This document shows, in pieces, positions 1 through 5,433 of a stretch of DNA of 5,433 bases. A program made the position numbers and the translations under genes. The stretch is from NCBI GenBank assembly GCA_047971245.1, contig JBKDZN010000111.1, positions 1 through 5,433 of the forward strand, in the 5' to 3' direction. The stretch's first letter is position 1. Every line of letters begins with the position of its first letter. The notes beneath the pieces were generated by a model. It saw nothing but the letters and a program-made list of their open reading frames with translations, ran no database searches and had not been told where the DNA came from. Source of the DNA: CADEDH01 sp047971245 (lineage in GTDB: Bacteria > Actinomycetota > Acidimicrobiia > Acidimicrobiales > SZUA-35).

Positions 1-1
1 C

Positions 2-1054
2 GGCGTCGGGGGTCACGGTGGGGGTGGTGGTCTCGTCCTCGGGGGAGGTCACCGACCCACCGTCCGGGTTCACCCCGGCGACGGTGGCCACGTTGGTGAC
101 CCGGCCGGCGTCGACGTCGGCCGCGGTGTCGACATAGGGCGAGTCGGTCTGGCAGGTCGTCGACGCCCCGGGGGCCAGGGTGGGGGCGGCGCAGGTGACG
201 GAGCCGACCGTGTCGTCGTTGATGGCGAGACCGGTGATCCGCACATTGCCGGGGTTGGTGACGGTGAAGGTGTAGGCGATCGTGTCACCGGCGTCGGTCA
301 GGCCGCTCCCGTTCACGTCGGTCGGGGTGCCCGCCTGCTTGTCGAGCGACAGGCGGGGCTGGGGGGCCTGGGTAGGGGTGGCCGTCGAGTCCTGGTTGCT
401 GACCACGGCGTTGAGCCCGGGGTCGCGGCCGTTGGCCGTCGCGGTGTTGAGGACCGCGCCGGTGGTGACGTCGCCCGCGGTGATCGTGTAGAGGGCGTTG
501 CCGACGCAGGTGGTCGACGCGCCGGGGGTGAGGGTGGTGGTGGCGCAGGTCACCGCCCCGATCTTGGGGTCGACCACGGCGACATTGGTGATCGTCACAT
601 TGCCGGCGTTGGTCACCGCGAAGGAGAACGCCATGGTGTCGCCTGCGTCGACCAGGCCGTCGTTGTTGGCGTCGAACGGGGTGCCCGCCGTCTTGTCGAG
701 CGTGAGCACCGGGTGGCTGGGGATCGGCGAGTTGGTGGAGGAGACGTCGGTGAGGCTCTCGCTGTTGGGCCCGAGACCGCGCACCGTGGCCGTGTTGGCC
801 ACGGCACCGGCGTTGACGTCGGCCAGGGTGAGGGTGTAGGTCACCGGGCCGCAGGTCATCGATTCGTTGGCGCCGAGCTGGGTGCGGGGGCAGCTGACCG
901 CGCCCCCGAGCTTGGGGTCCGACAGGCTGATGCCGGTGACGGTCGAGATCGACGGGTTGGCCACGGTGAACAGGTAGGCGATCCGGTCGCCGACCCCGAT
1001 GAGGCCGTCGTTGTCGGCGTCGACGAACGAACCCGCCGTCTTGCTGAGGGTGAG
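2..1054 (-). repeat. Three in-frame tandem DUF7507/DUF11-like repeat units
   Basis: Within the surface-protein gene, three units begin at residues 419, 535 and 653 (first bases 1054, 706 and 352), a period of 116-118 residues. The invariant lysine of L-(T/S)-L-(S/D)-K falls at 423, 539 and 657. Each unit carries the same ordered landmarks: a D-rich loop ending in GD, a (V/A)TN-type strand, two cysteines about 13-15 residues apart, and D-V-x-(A/T)-G followed by NTAT or NVAT. Units 2 and 3 are more alike in DNA than either is to unit 1; for example, their CTCGACAAG and GCGTCGAC blocks match almost exactly. This suggests a more recent duplication between those two. The third unit is complete or nearly so at the window edge, and more may follow outside. 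Confidence 0.85.
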
Positions 1055-2308
1055 GGCAGCGGTACCGTCGACCAGGGCGATGGGCCAGTCCTCGACCTCA
1101 CCGACGGCCTGCACGCCGGTCGGGCTCGTCACCGCGGTGTCGCTGGGCTCCCCGATCCGGAGGCGCATGAAGGTCGAGGCGGTGGCCGCCCCGGCGGGGA
1201 CACCGAAGTTGAGCGTCGCCGAGGTGGCACCGGCGGGCCGTGAACCGGAGCAGGCCCGCTCGGCGGCCTGGAAGGTGCCGTCACGGTTGAAGTCGATCCA
1301 GCCGCAGACGTTGAACGACCGGCTGAGCGAGGTGTGGGTGACGGGAACGGTCACCGAGTAGGTGGAGGCGCCGGGGTAGGTGATCACGTCGGCGGGACCG
1401 CCGCCGAAGGCGTCGTCGGCGTCGCCGTAGGCGTTGGTGGAGGCGACCGGTGAGGTGGCCAGGTTGGCGTCGTTCGAGGCGTCCTCGGTGGCGGTGGCCC
1501 CGAGGGTGTAGCTGGTCAGCGTGGCCCGGGCGGCGTTGCCCTGGTCGTAGCCGGCCGGGGCGTCACCGTAGTCCTGGGGCAACGTGATCATGGTCTGGTA
1601 GCCGTCGCTAGTCGAAGTGGACAGGTCGGGAACGCCGGTGGTCGGGAAGGCGACCTCCCCCACGTTGAACGACAGGGTCGAGACGATGCCGGTGGCGAGC
1701 ACGCTGCCGCACCCCGCCGTGGGGGCCCCGCTCAGGCAGTTGCCGCCGGCCCGCTTGTCGGCGGCCTGGATCATGTTGCCGGACACGGCCAGGTTCGTTC
1801 CGGCCGACACCGACAGGGGGATGCTCGGGTCGTTGCCGAGCAGGGTGACCGTGGTCGTCTTGACCCACTCCGCGCCCGACGAGCCGCCACCGATATTGGC
1901 GAGGTGGAGCGTCGGGTTCTTCACCGGATAGTTGAAGACGTAGTCGAGCTTTGATTGACCGCCACAGATCCCATCCGTCGAGCAACTCGAGCCCACGGCG
2001 AGCATGCTGATCACCGGAGACCCTGTCGGTTGATCAGGGACGTAGTGGGCGGGGTCATACCAGGTGTTATTGGTAGGTCCGACATTGTTGACAATGATCG
2101 GCACGTCAACGGTGGTGGCCTTCACGTCGACGTGGACCCCACCCGGGAAATCGAACGCCCCGTTGTTGTTGTCGATCTTGGTCGCGCTCGAGGCGTTGGC
2201 GAACGCACCCGCGATCGGGGTCTGTACCAGGCCGACCAGAACCATGGCGACCATCAACACCCCCAGCACCTGTGGCCGACGAACGGATGGAACTGTGCGT
2301 GATCGCAT
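2..2308 (-). CDS. Large secreted surface protein, CshA-like / GEVED / DUF7507 repeats (partial, C-terminus outside window)
   Basis: The frame is open without a stop for 769 codons from an ATG at 2308 to the left edge, so the protein is larger than what is seen. The ATG is preceded by AGGAG six bases upstream. Residues 1-37 form a signal peptide: basic MRSR..RR, a hydrophobic core at about 14-28, and AGA/AFA cleavage candidates at 33-37. Residues about 40-240 include a stretch reading 'YPVKNPTLHLANIGGG' and a later 'GCGSV', which resemble CshA-type fibrillar adhesin N-terminal domains; this is recalled similarity, not a search. Residues about 246-411 are a GEVED domain: DYGDAP at 246-251, WIDFNRDG at 337-344, GEVEDW at 403-408. 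Residues about 419-769 are three DUF7507/DUF11-like beta-sandwich repeats. Each has a K-x-A-G start, a VTN/VAN-type motif, two cysteines and a DV-x-(A/T)-G motif. Such proteins are exported and usually act at the cell surface, in adhesion or as wall material. The exact role, partner and anchoring mode cannot be read here because the C-terminus is missing. Confidence 0.9.
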   Translation of the reverse strand, partial: MRSRTVPSVRRPQVLGVLMVAMVLVGLVQTPIAGAFANASSATKIDNNNGAFDFPGGVHVDVKATTVDVPIIVNNVGPTNNTWYDPAHYVPDQPTGSPVISMLAVGSSCSTDGICGGQSKLDYVFNYPVKNPTLHLANIGGGSSGAEWVKTTTVTLLGNDPSIPLSVSAGTNLAVSGNMIQAADKRAGGNCLSGAPTAGCGSVLATGIVSTLSFNVGEVAFPTTGVPDLSTSTSDGYQTMITLPQDYGDAPAGYDQGNAARATLTSYTLGATATEDASNDANLATSPVASTNAYGDADDAFGGGPADVITYPGASTYSVTVPVTHTSLSRSFNVCGWIDFNRDGTFQAAERACSGSRPAGATSATLNFGVPAGAATASTFMRLRIGEPSDTAVTSPTGVQAVGEVEDWPIALVDGTAALTLSKTAGSFVDADNDGLIGVGDRIAYLFTVANPSISTVTGISLSDPKLGGAVSCPRTQLGANESMTCGPVTYTLTLADVNAGAVANTATVRGLGPNSESLTDVSSTNSPIPSHPVLTLDKTAGTPFDANNDGLVDAGDTMAFSFAVTNAGNVTITNVAVVDPKIGAVTCATTTLTPGASTTCVGNALYTITAGDVTTGAVLNTATANGRDPGLNAVVSNQDSTATPTQAPQPRLSLDKQAGTPTDVNGSGLTDAGDTIAYTFTVTNPGNVRITGLAINDDTVGSVTCAAPTLAPGASTTCQTDSPYVDTAADVDAGRVTNVATVAGVNPDGGSVTSPEDETTTPTVTPDA

Positions 2309-2314
2309 GAATCG

Positions 2315-2319
2315 CTCCT
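2315..2319 (-). promoter_or_regulatory. Ribosome-binding site of the surface-protein gene
   Basis: On the minus strand AGGAG lies six bases before the ATG at 2308. This is the best Shine-Dalgarno match in the divergent region. It fixes the start immediately before a classical signal peptide. Confidence 0.75.
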
Positions 2320-2354
2320 GGATTCAACGAGGAAAGGAAATCAGCCGAGCACAC

Positions 2355-2383
2355 GTCATGAGGGGTGCCGTCCGCTCCGTCAA
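2355..2383 (-). promoter_or_regulatory. Weak candidate promoter for the surface-protein gene
   Basis: On the minus strand TTGACG (2383-2378) is a good -35 match. CATGAC (2360-2355) follows after 17 bases as a poor -10. The spacing and position, about 47 bases before the ATG, are plausible, but the -10 is weak and this could be chance. Confidence 0.22.
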
Positions 2384-2426
2384 CTATCGGCTTTGGATCA
2401 ACAGAAGTGGCGCCGTATTCGCAAAT

Positions 2427-2506
2427 TTGAGCCAAGATTGAGCGGCCGTGAAGAAAGCACGGTGGTGCGGTTGAGCCATACTGGGCGCCTTGAGGGTTCG
2501 TTGAGC
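2427..2506 (+). repeat. Cluster of five TTGAG(C/G) direct repeats upstream of copB
   Basis: TTGAGC occurs at 2427-2432, 2438-2443, 2471-2476 and 2501-2506, and TTGAGG at 2490-2495, all on the plus strand within 80 bases. Start-to-start distances are 11, 33, 19 and 11. The first three copies therefore sit in one 11-bp phase and the last two in another. Direct repeats at 11-bp spacing are the usual binding pattern of OmpR/PhoB-family response regulators, so a regulator-binding array for copB is a reasonable guess. Only the repeats themselves are observed; no regulator gene lies in the window. Confidence 0.4.
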
Positions 2507-2515
2507 GCGACACCC

Positions 2516-2522
2516 AGGGGGG
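2516..2522 (+). promoter_or_regulatory. Ribosome-binding site deciding the copB start
   Basis: AGGGGGG lies five bases before the ATG at 2528. It supports that codon over the in-frame upstream TTG at 2393, which would add 45 residues with no recognisable domain. It also supports it over the out-of-frame ATG at 2523, which is too close to the purine tract. Confidence 0.65.
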
Positions 2523-2527
2523 ATGCG

Positions 2528-4612
2528 ATGTCCACCGCCAGCCACCAGCATCCGACCGGGGGTCACCCGGCCGGCGGCCACGGCCACCACGCCGAGGGTC
2601 ATGGGGATCACGACCACGGGGGTCATGACCAGCACGCCGGTCACGACCCGGACATATTCCGCCGGTTGTTCTGGTGGAACCTGCTGCTGGCCGTTCCGGT
2701 ACTGGTGTTCTCCGGACAGATCCAGGCGTGGTTCGGGTACTCGATCGACGAGCCGTGGGCCGCCTGGGTGGCCCCGATCCTCGGCACCGTCATCTACCTC
2801 TGGGGTGGCCGGCCGTTCCTGACCGGCGCCGTCGCCGAGATCCGGAACCGGCAGCCGGGGATGATGCTGCTGATCTCGCTGGCCATCACCGTGGCCTACC
2901 TGGCGTCGCTGGCGTCGTCATTGGGCTGGGGTGATCTGGACTTCTGGTGGGAGCTCGCCGCTCTGATCACCGTGATGCTGTTGGGTCACTGGCAGGAGAT
3001 GGAGGCCATCGGCCAGGCCCGGGGCGCCCTGGCCGCCCTGGCCGAGTTGCTGCCCGACACCGCGGAGCGGGTCGACGGTGACACGGTGGAGGAGGTCCCG
3101 GCCGCCTCCCTCGCGGTCGGGGACGTGGTGCTGGTCCGGCCCGGGAGCCGGGTACCGGCCGACGGCACCGTGACCGACGGCAGCGCCTCGTTCGACGAGT
3201 CGATGATCACCGGCGAGTCCCGACCGGTCCGCCGGGGCGACGGTGACCGGGTGGTGGCCGGGACGGTGTCGACCGATTCGGCCGTTCGGGTCCGGGTCGA
3301 CGCCGTCGGCGACGACACCGCCCTGGCCGGTATCCAGCGGATGGTGGCCGACGCCCAAGCGTCGGATTCCCGATCCCAGGCCCTGGCCGACCGGGCCGCC
3401 GGGGCCCTGTTCTACCTGGCCACCGGCTCGGCGATCGCCACCCTGGTGGTGTGGACAGCGCTCGGGGACGCCCAGCAGGGCGTGGTCCGAGCGGTGTCGG
3501 TGCTGGTGATCGCCTGCCCCCACGCCCTCGGGTTGGCCATCCCCCTCGTCATCTCCATCTCGACGGCCACCGCGGCCAAGGCGGGGATCCTCATCAAGGA
3601 CCGGCTGGCGTTGGAACGGATGCGCACCGTCGACGCCGTCCTGTTCGACAAGACCGGCACCCTCACCAAGGGCAACCACGCCGTGGTCGACCACGCCGCG
3701 GCCGACGGCTGGGACGCCGACCAGGTCCTGGCCCTGGCGGCCGGGGCCGAGACGGAGAGCGAACACCCGATCGCCCGGGCCATCGTCACCGCGGCCGGGG
3801 CGAACGGACCGGTCCCCGACGCGGATGGCTTCGCAGCCCTCCCCGGGCGGGGGGTCGAGGCCACCGTTGAGGGTCACGCGGTGCAGGTCGGCGGGCCCGC
3901 CCTGCTCCACCGGCTAGGCCTGGCCGAACCCGACGGGCTCGCCGCCACGGTCTCCCGATGGCGGGAGGGTGGCGGGTCGGTCCTGTCGATCGTCGTCGAC
4001 GGGCAGGTGGCGGGGGCGGTAACCCTGGCCGACGAGGTCCGACCCGAGTCCCGACCCGCGGTCGACGCCCTCCACGAGCGGGGTGTCACGGTGGTGCTCA
4101 TCACCGGCGACGCCCGGCCGGTGGCCGACGACGTCGCCACCCGGCTCGGCATCGACGAGGTCTTCGCCGATGTCCTCCCCGAGGACAAGGACGCCAAGGT
4201 GGCCGAACTGCAGGCCCGCGGGTTGATCGTCGCCATGGTCGGTGACGGGGTCAATGACGCCCCGGCACTGGCCCGGGCCGATGTGGGAATCGCCATCGGG
4301 GCCGGCACCGACGTGGCCATCGAATCGGCCGGTGTCGTCCTGGCGTCCAGCGACCCCCGCAGCGTGATCGGCGTCATCGACCTGTCCCGGGCCACCTACA
4401 CCAAGATGATCCAGAACCTGGTGTGGGCCACGGCCTACAACCTCATCGCCATCCCCGTCGCCGCCGGCGTGTTCTCCTTCGCCGGTATCACCGTGCCTCC
4501 GGCCGCCGCCGCGGTGGCGATGAGCCTGTCCACCATCATCGTGGCCGCCAACGCCCAACTCCTCCGGCGCCTCGACCTCCGCCCCGACAGGATCCCGGCC
4601 GGTCAGAAGTAG
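2528..4612 (+). CDS. copB: Copper-translocating P1B-type ATPase, CopB-like (CPH motif)
   Basis: This 694-residue membrane pump hydrolyses ATP to export copper ions from the cytoplasm. Residues 6-39 hold 12 histidines (HQH, HGHH, HDH and others), a metal-binding tail in place of an HMA domain. Membrane segments lie at about 47-64, 77-98, 111-130, 138-154, 292-313, 318-342, 630-650 and 655-680, the eight-helix P1B layout. Catalytic motifs are all intact: TGES 228-231 (actuator), CPH 330-332 (transport site), DKTGTLT 374-380 with phosphorylated Asp374, HP 413-414 (nucleotide domain) and GDGVNDAP 572-579 (hinge). YN 637-638 and MSLST with N675 near the end match the last two helices of the CopB (P1B-3) group, which has CPH where CopA has CPC. 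Whether Cu(I) or Cu(II) is favoured cannot be read from sequence. No copper sensor or chaperone gene is adjacent. The start was chosen from the AGGGGGG site and the beginning of the His-rich tail. The last 10 bases overlap the convergent ABC ATPase gene. Confidence 0.93.
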   Translation: MSTASHQHPTGGHPAGGHGHHAEGHGDHDHGGHDQHAGHDPDIFRRLFWWNLLLAVPVLVFSGQIQAWFGYSIDEPWAAWVAPILGTVIYLWGGRPFLTGAVAEIRNRQPGMMLLISLAITVAYLASLASSLGWGDLDFWWELAALITVMLLGHWQEMEAIGQARGALAALAELLPDTAERVDGDTVEEVPAASLAVGDVVLVRPGSRVPADGTVTDGSASFDESMITGESRPVRRGDGDRVVAGTVSTDSAVRVRVDAVGDDTALAGIQRMVADAQASDSRSQALADRAAGALFYLATGSAIATLVVWTALGDAQQGVVRAVSVLVIACPHALGLAIPLVISISTATAAKAGILIKDRLALERMRTVDAVLFDKTGTLTKGNHAVVDHAAADGWDADQVLALAAGAETESEHPIARAIVTAAGANGPVPDADGFAALPGRGVEATVEGHAVQVGGPALLHRLGLAEPDGLAATVSRWREGGGSVLSIVVDGQVAGAVTLADEVRPESRPAVDALHERGVTVVLITGDARPVADDVATRLGIDEVFADVLPEDKDAKVAELQARGLIVAMVGDGVNDAPALARADVGIAIGAGTDVAIESAGVVLASSDPRSVIGVIDLSRATYTKMIQNLVWATAYNLIAIPVAAGVFSFAGITVPPAAAAVAMSLSTIIVAANAQLLRRLDLRPDRIPAGQK

Positions 4613-5358
4613 ACGGCGAGTGGGCCCGAGGGGCCGTCGACGACCTCCACCGGGGTGTCGAACAGATCGGTGAGCACCGTGTCGTCGAGGATGTCGTCGG
4701 GTGGGCCGGACCGGGCGAGCCGGCCGTCCCTCATGGCGCAGATGTGATCCGCGTAGTGGCCGGCGAAGTTGATGTCGTGGAGCACCACCACCACGCTCTT
4801 GCCGAGCTCGCGCGACGCCCGCCGGAGGTGTTGCATCATCTGCACCGAGTGCTTCATGTCGAGGTTGTTCAACGGCTCGTCGAGCAGCAGATAGTCGGTG
4901 TCCTGGGCCAGGACCATGGCCACGTACGCCCGCTGCCGCTGACCGCCCGACAGCTCGTCGAGGTAGCGGCCCTCGAGCTCGGCCAGTTGGAGGAAGTCGA
5001 TCGCCTCGGTGATCTTGGCCTCGTCGGCCACGGTGAGACGCCCCTGGGAGTGGGGAAACCGGCCGAACGACACGAGTTGCCGGACGGTGAGGCGGGTGAT
5101 GAACGTATTCTCCTGCCGCAGGATGGACACCACTTTCGCCAGGTCCTTCGACGGGGTCTGCGCCACATCGAGGCCCCCGATCGTGATCGTGCCGGCGTCC
5201 GGCTTCAGCAGCCGGCCGGCCATCATCAACAGGGTCGACTTGCCGGCCCCGTTCGGTCCGACCAGGGCCGACAGCCCCTGTGCGGGCAGCTCCGTCGTGA
5301 CCGGGCCGATCACCACGTCATCGCGGTACCGCTTGACCACACCGTCGAAGGAGATCAC
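4603..5358 (-). CDS. Iron-siderophore ABC importer, ATP-binding subunit (YclP/FepC/FecE family)
   Basis: This 251-residue cytoplasmic ATPase powers uptake of ferric-siderophore complexes through a FecCD-type permease pair. All ABC motifs are present: Walker A GPNGAGKST 34-42, Q-loop Gln82, signature LSGGQ 136-140, Walker B YLLLDE 156-161, D-loop NNLD 164-167 and switch His194. Stretches such as SFGRFPHSQGRLT (97-109) and AQDTDYLLLDEPLNNLDMKHS (near 151-171) closely resemble the YclP/CeuD-type siderophore ATPases I know, more than vitamin B12 BtuD or zinc ZnuC proteins. The exact siderophore is not determinable. Length is normal for the family. The start is GTG at 5358, with GGAAGGG six bases upstream, and it overlaps the stop of the preceding permease gene. 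This indicates one operon with translational coupling. The 3' end overlaps copB tail to tail. Iron (Fur/DtxR-type) regulation is expected from the family, but any operator would lie outside the window. Confidence 0.92.
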   Translation of the reverse strand: MISFDGVVKRYRDDVVIGPVTTELPAQGLSALVGPNGAGKSTLLMMAGRLLKPDAGTITIGGLDVAQTPSKDLAKVVSILRQENTFITRLTVRQLVSFGRFPHSQGRLTVADEAKITEAIDFLQLAELEGRYLDELSGGQRQRAYVAMVLAQDTDYLLLDEPLNNLDMKHSVQMMQHLRRASRELGKSVVVVLHDINFAGHYADHICAMRDGRLARSGPPDDILDDTVLTDLFDTPVEVVDGPSGPLAVYF

Positions 5359-5433
5359 AACCGACCCTTCCGCATCACCACGATCAGGAACACGGTGCCC
5401 CCAACGAACTCGATGATGATCGAGACCAGGCCC
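5355..5433 (-). CDS. C-terminal end of a probable FecCD-type siderophore permease (partial)
   Basis: Only the last 25 codons and the TGA stop (5357-5355) are in the window. They read as a hydrophobic segment, GLVSIIIEFVGG then TVFLIVVM, followed by a short basic tail RKGRL. This matches the usual ending of FecCD-family permeases, where the final membrane helix is followed by a few basic cytoplasmic residues. The stop codon shares four bases (GTGA, 5358-5355) with the start of the ABC ATPase gene, so the two are almost certainly co-transcribed and translationally coupled. The assignment rests on the position next to a siderophore ATPase and the helix-plus-basic-tail shape, since too little sequence is present for a family call on its own. 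Confidence 0.72.
   Translation of the reverse strand, partial: GLVSIIIEFVGGTVFLIVVMRKGRL
5365..5371 (-). promoter_or_regulatory. Ribosome-binding site of the ABC ATPase gene, inside the permease coding end
   Basis: GGAAGGG on the minus strand stands six bases before the GTG start at 5358. It lies within the last codons of the upstream permease gene, as is common for tightly packed transporter operons. Confidence 0.7.

Larger units (their letters stand above)
2309..2527. other. Divergent intergenic control region between the surface-protein gene and copB
   Basis: These 219 bases separate two divergently transcribed genes and must hold both promoters. The composition is visibly less G+C-rich than the flanking genes, for example around 2391-2460. 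Seen here are the two ribosome-binding sites, a weak minus-strand promoter candidate and the TTGAG cluster at 2427-2506. Two poor plus-strand promoter candidates are also present: TTGGAT (2393-2398) with TATTCG (2416-2421) at 17-base spacing, and an isolated -10-like CATACT (2477-2482) without a matching -35. I found no convincing palindromic operator of the CsoR, CueR or CopY kind, no riboswitch-like structure and no terminator. Confidence 0.6.

Noticed and set aside
2..1054. Tandem repeats considered as a CRISPR or noncoding repeat array
   Set aside because: The period is about 350 bp and strictly in frame. The units differ in DNA but keep protein motifs, so this is a protein-domain duplication.
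282..1361. Several plus-strand open frames (282-491, 498-839, 713-1243, 999-1361)
   Set aside because: They are mirror frames of the minus-strand surface-protein gene. They persist because its G+C-rich codons rarely form stops on the other strand. They show no domain and no ribosome-binding sites.
2106..2513. A minus-strand open frame spanning the divergent region into the surface-protein gene
   Set aside because: It is in a different frame from the signal-peptide gene, which has a clear AGGAG and domain content. This one has neither.
2393..2527. A 45-codon in-frame extension of copB starting at a TTG
   Set aside because: It has no good ribosome-binding site and its composition is intergenic rather than coding. 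It also overlaps the TTGAG repeat cluster. The ATG at 2528 has a purine-rich site and starts exactly at the His-rich tail.
2918..3910. A 330-codon minus-strand open frame inside copB
   Set aside because: Its translation is dominated by Gly, Arg, Asp and His without any motif, and it is wholly contained in the well-supported P-type ATPase on the other strand. It is a G+C-driven shadow.
4600..4625. Possible shared bidirectional terminator at the convergent gene ends
   Set aside because: I could not find a stem of useful length followed by a T-run on either strand. The overlap consists of ordinary coding sequence.
5009..5416. A plus-strand open frame opposite the ABC ATPase gene
   Set aside because: It lies antisense to the intact ATPase coding region and shows no recognisable protein features.

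Overview
The window is G+C-rich throughout, with strong third-position G/C bias in every gene. The genes use ATG and GTG starts with purine-rich Shine-Dalgarno sites. Together with a secreted GEVED/DUF7507-type surface protein, this fits a high-GC actinobacterium, possibly of the Acidimicrobiia type. That placement is an inference from style, not from a marker gene. No RNA gene, insertion sequence, CRISPR array or replication origin was seen.

Layout, left to right. (1) Positions 2-2308, minus strand: the first 769 codons of a very large secreted surface protein, whose C-terminal end lies outside the window. It has a signal peptide, a CshA-like N-terminal domain, a GEVED domain and three tandem DUF7507/DUF11-like repeats of about 117 residues. 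(2) Positions 2309-2527: a divergent, gene-free control region. It holds ribosome-binding sites for both flanking genes and an unexplained cluster of five TTGAG(C/G) direct repeats, two pairs of which are spaced exactly 11 bp apart. (3) Positions 2528-4612, plus strand: a complete CopB-type (P1B-3, CPH motif) copper-translocating P-type ATPase with a histidine-rich N-terminus. (4) Positions 4603-5358, minus strand: a complete ATPase subunit of an iron-siderophore ABC importer of the YclP/FepC type. It converges on copB and overlaps its 3' end by 10 bp. (5) Positions 5355-5433, minus strand: the last 25 codons of what is probably the FecCD-type permease of the same importer, coupled to the ATPase by a 4-base GTGA overlap.

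Functionally the right half concerns metals: copper export by the P-type ATPase, and ATP-driven ferric-siderophore import by the ABC cassette, whose remaining genes would lie to the right. The surface protein is probably an independent cell-envelope or adhesin-like unit that shares only the divergent control region with copB. I see no evidence for a wholly new system. The points most worth checking are the TTGAGC repeat array, the overlapping convergent gene ends, and the modular surface protein with metal-loop-like motifs in each repeat.
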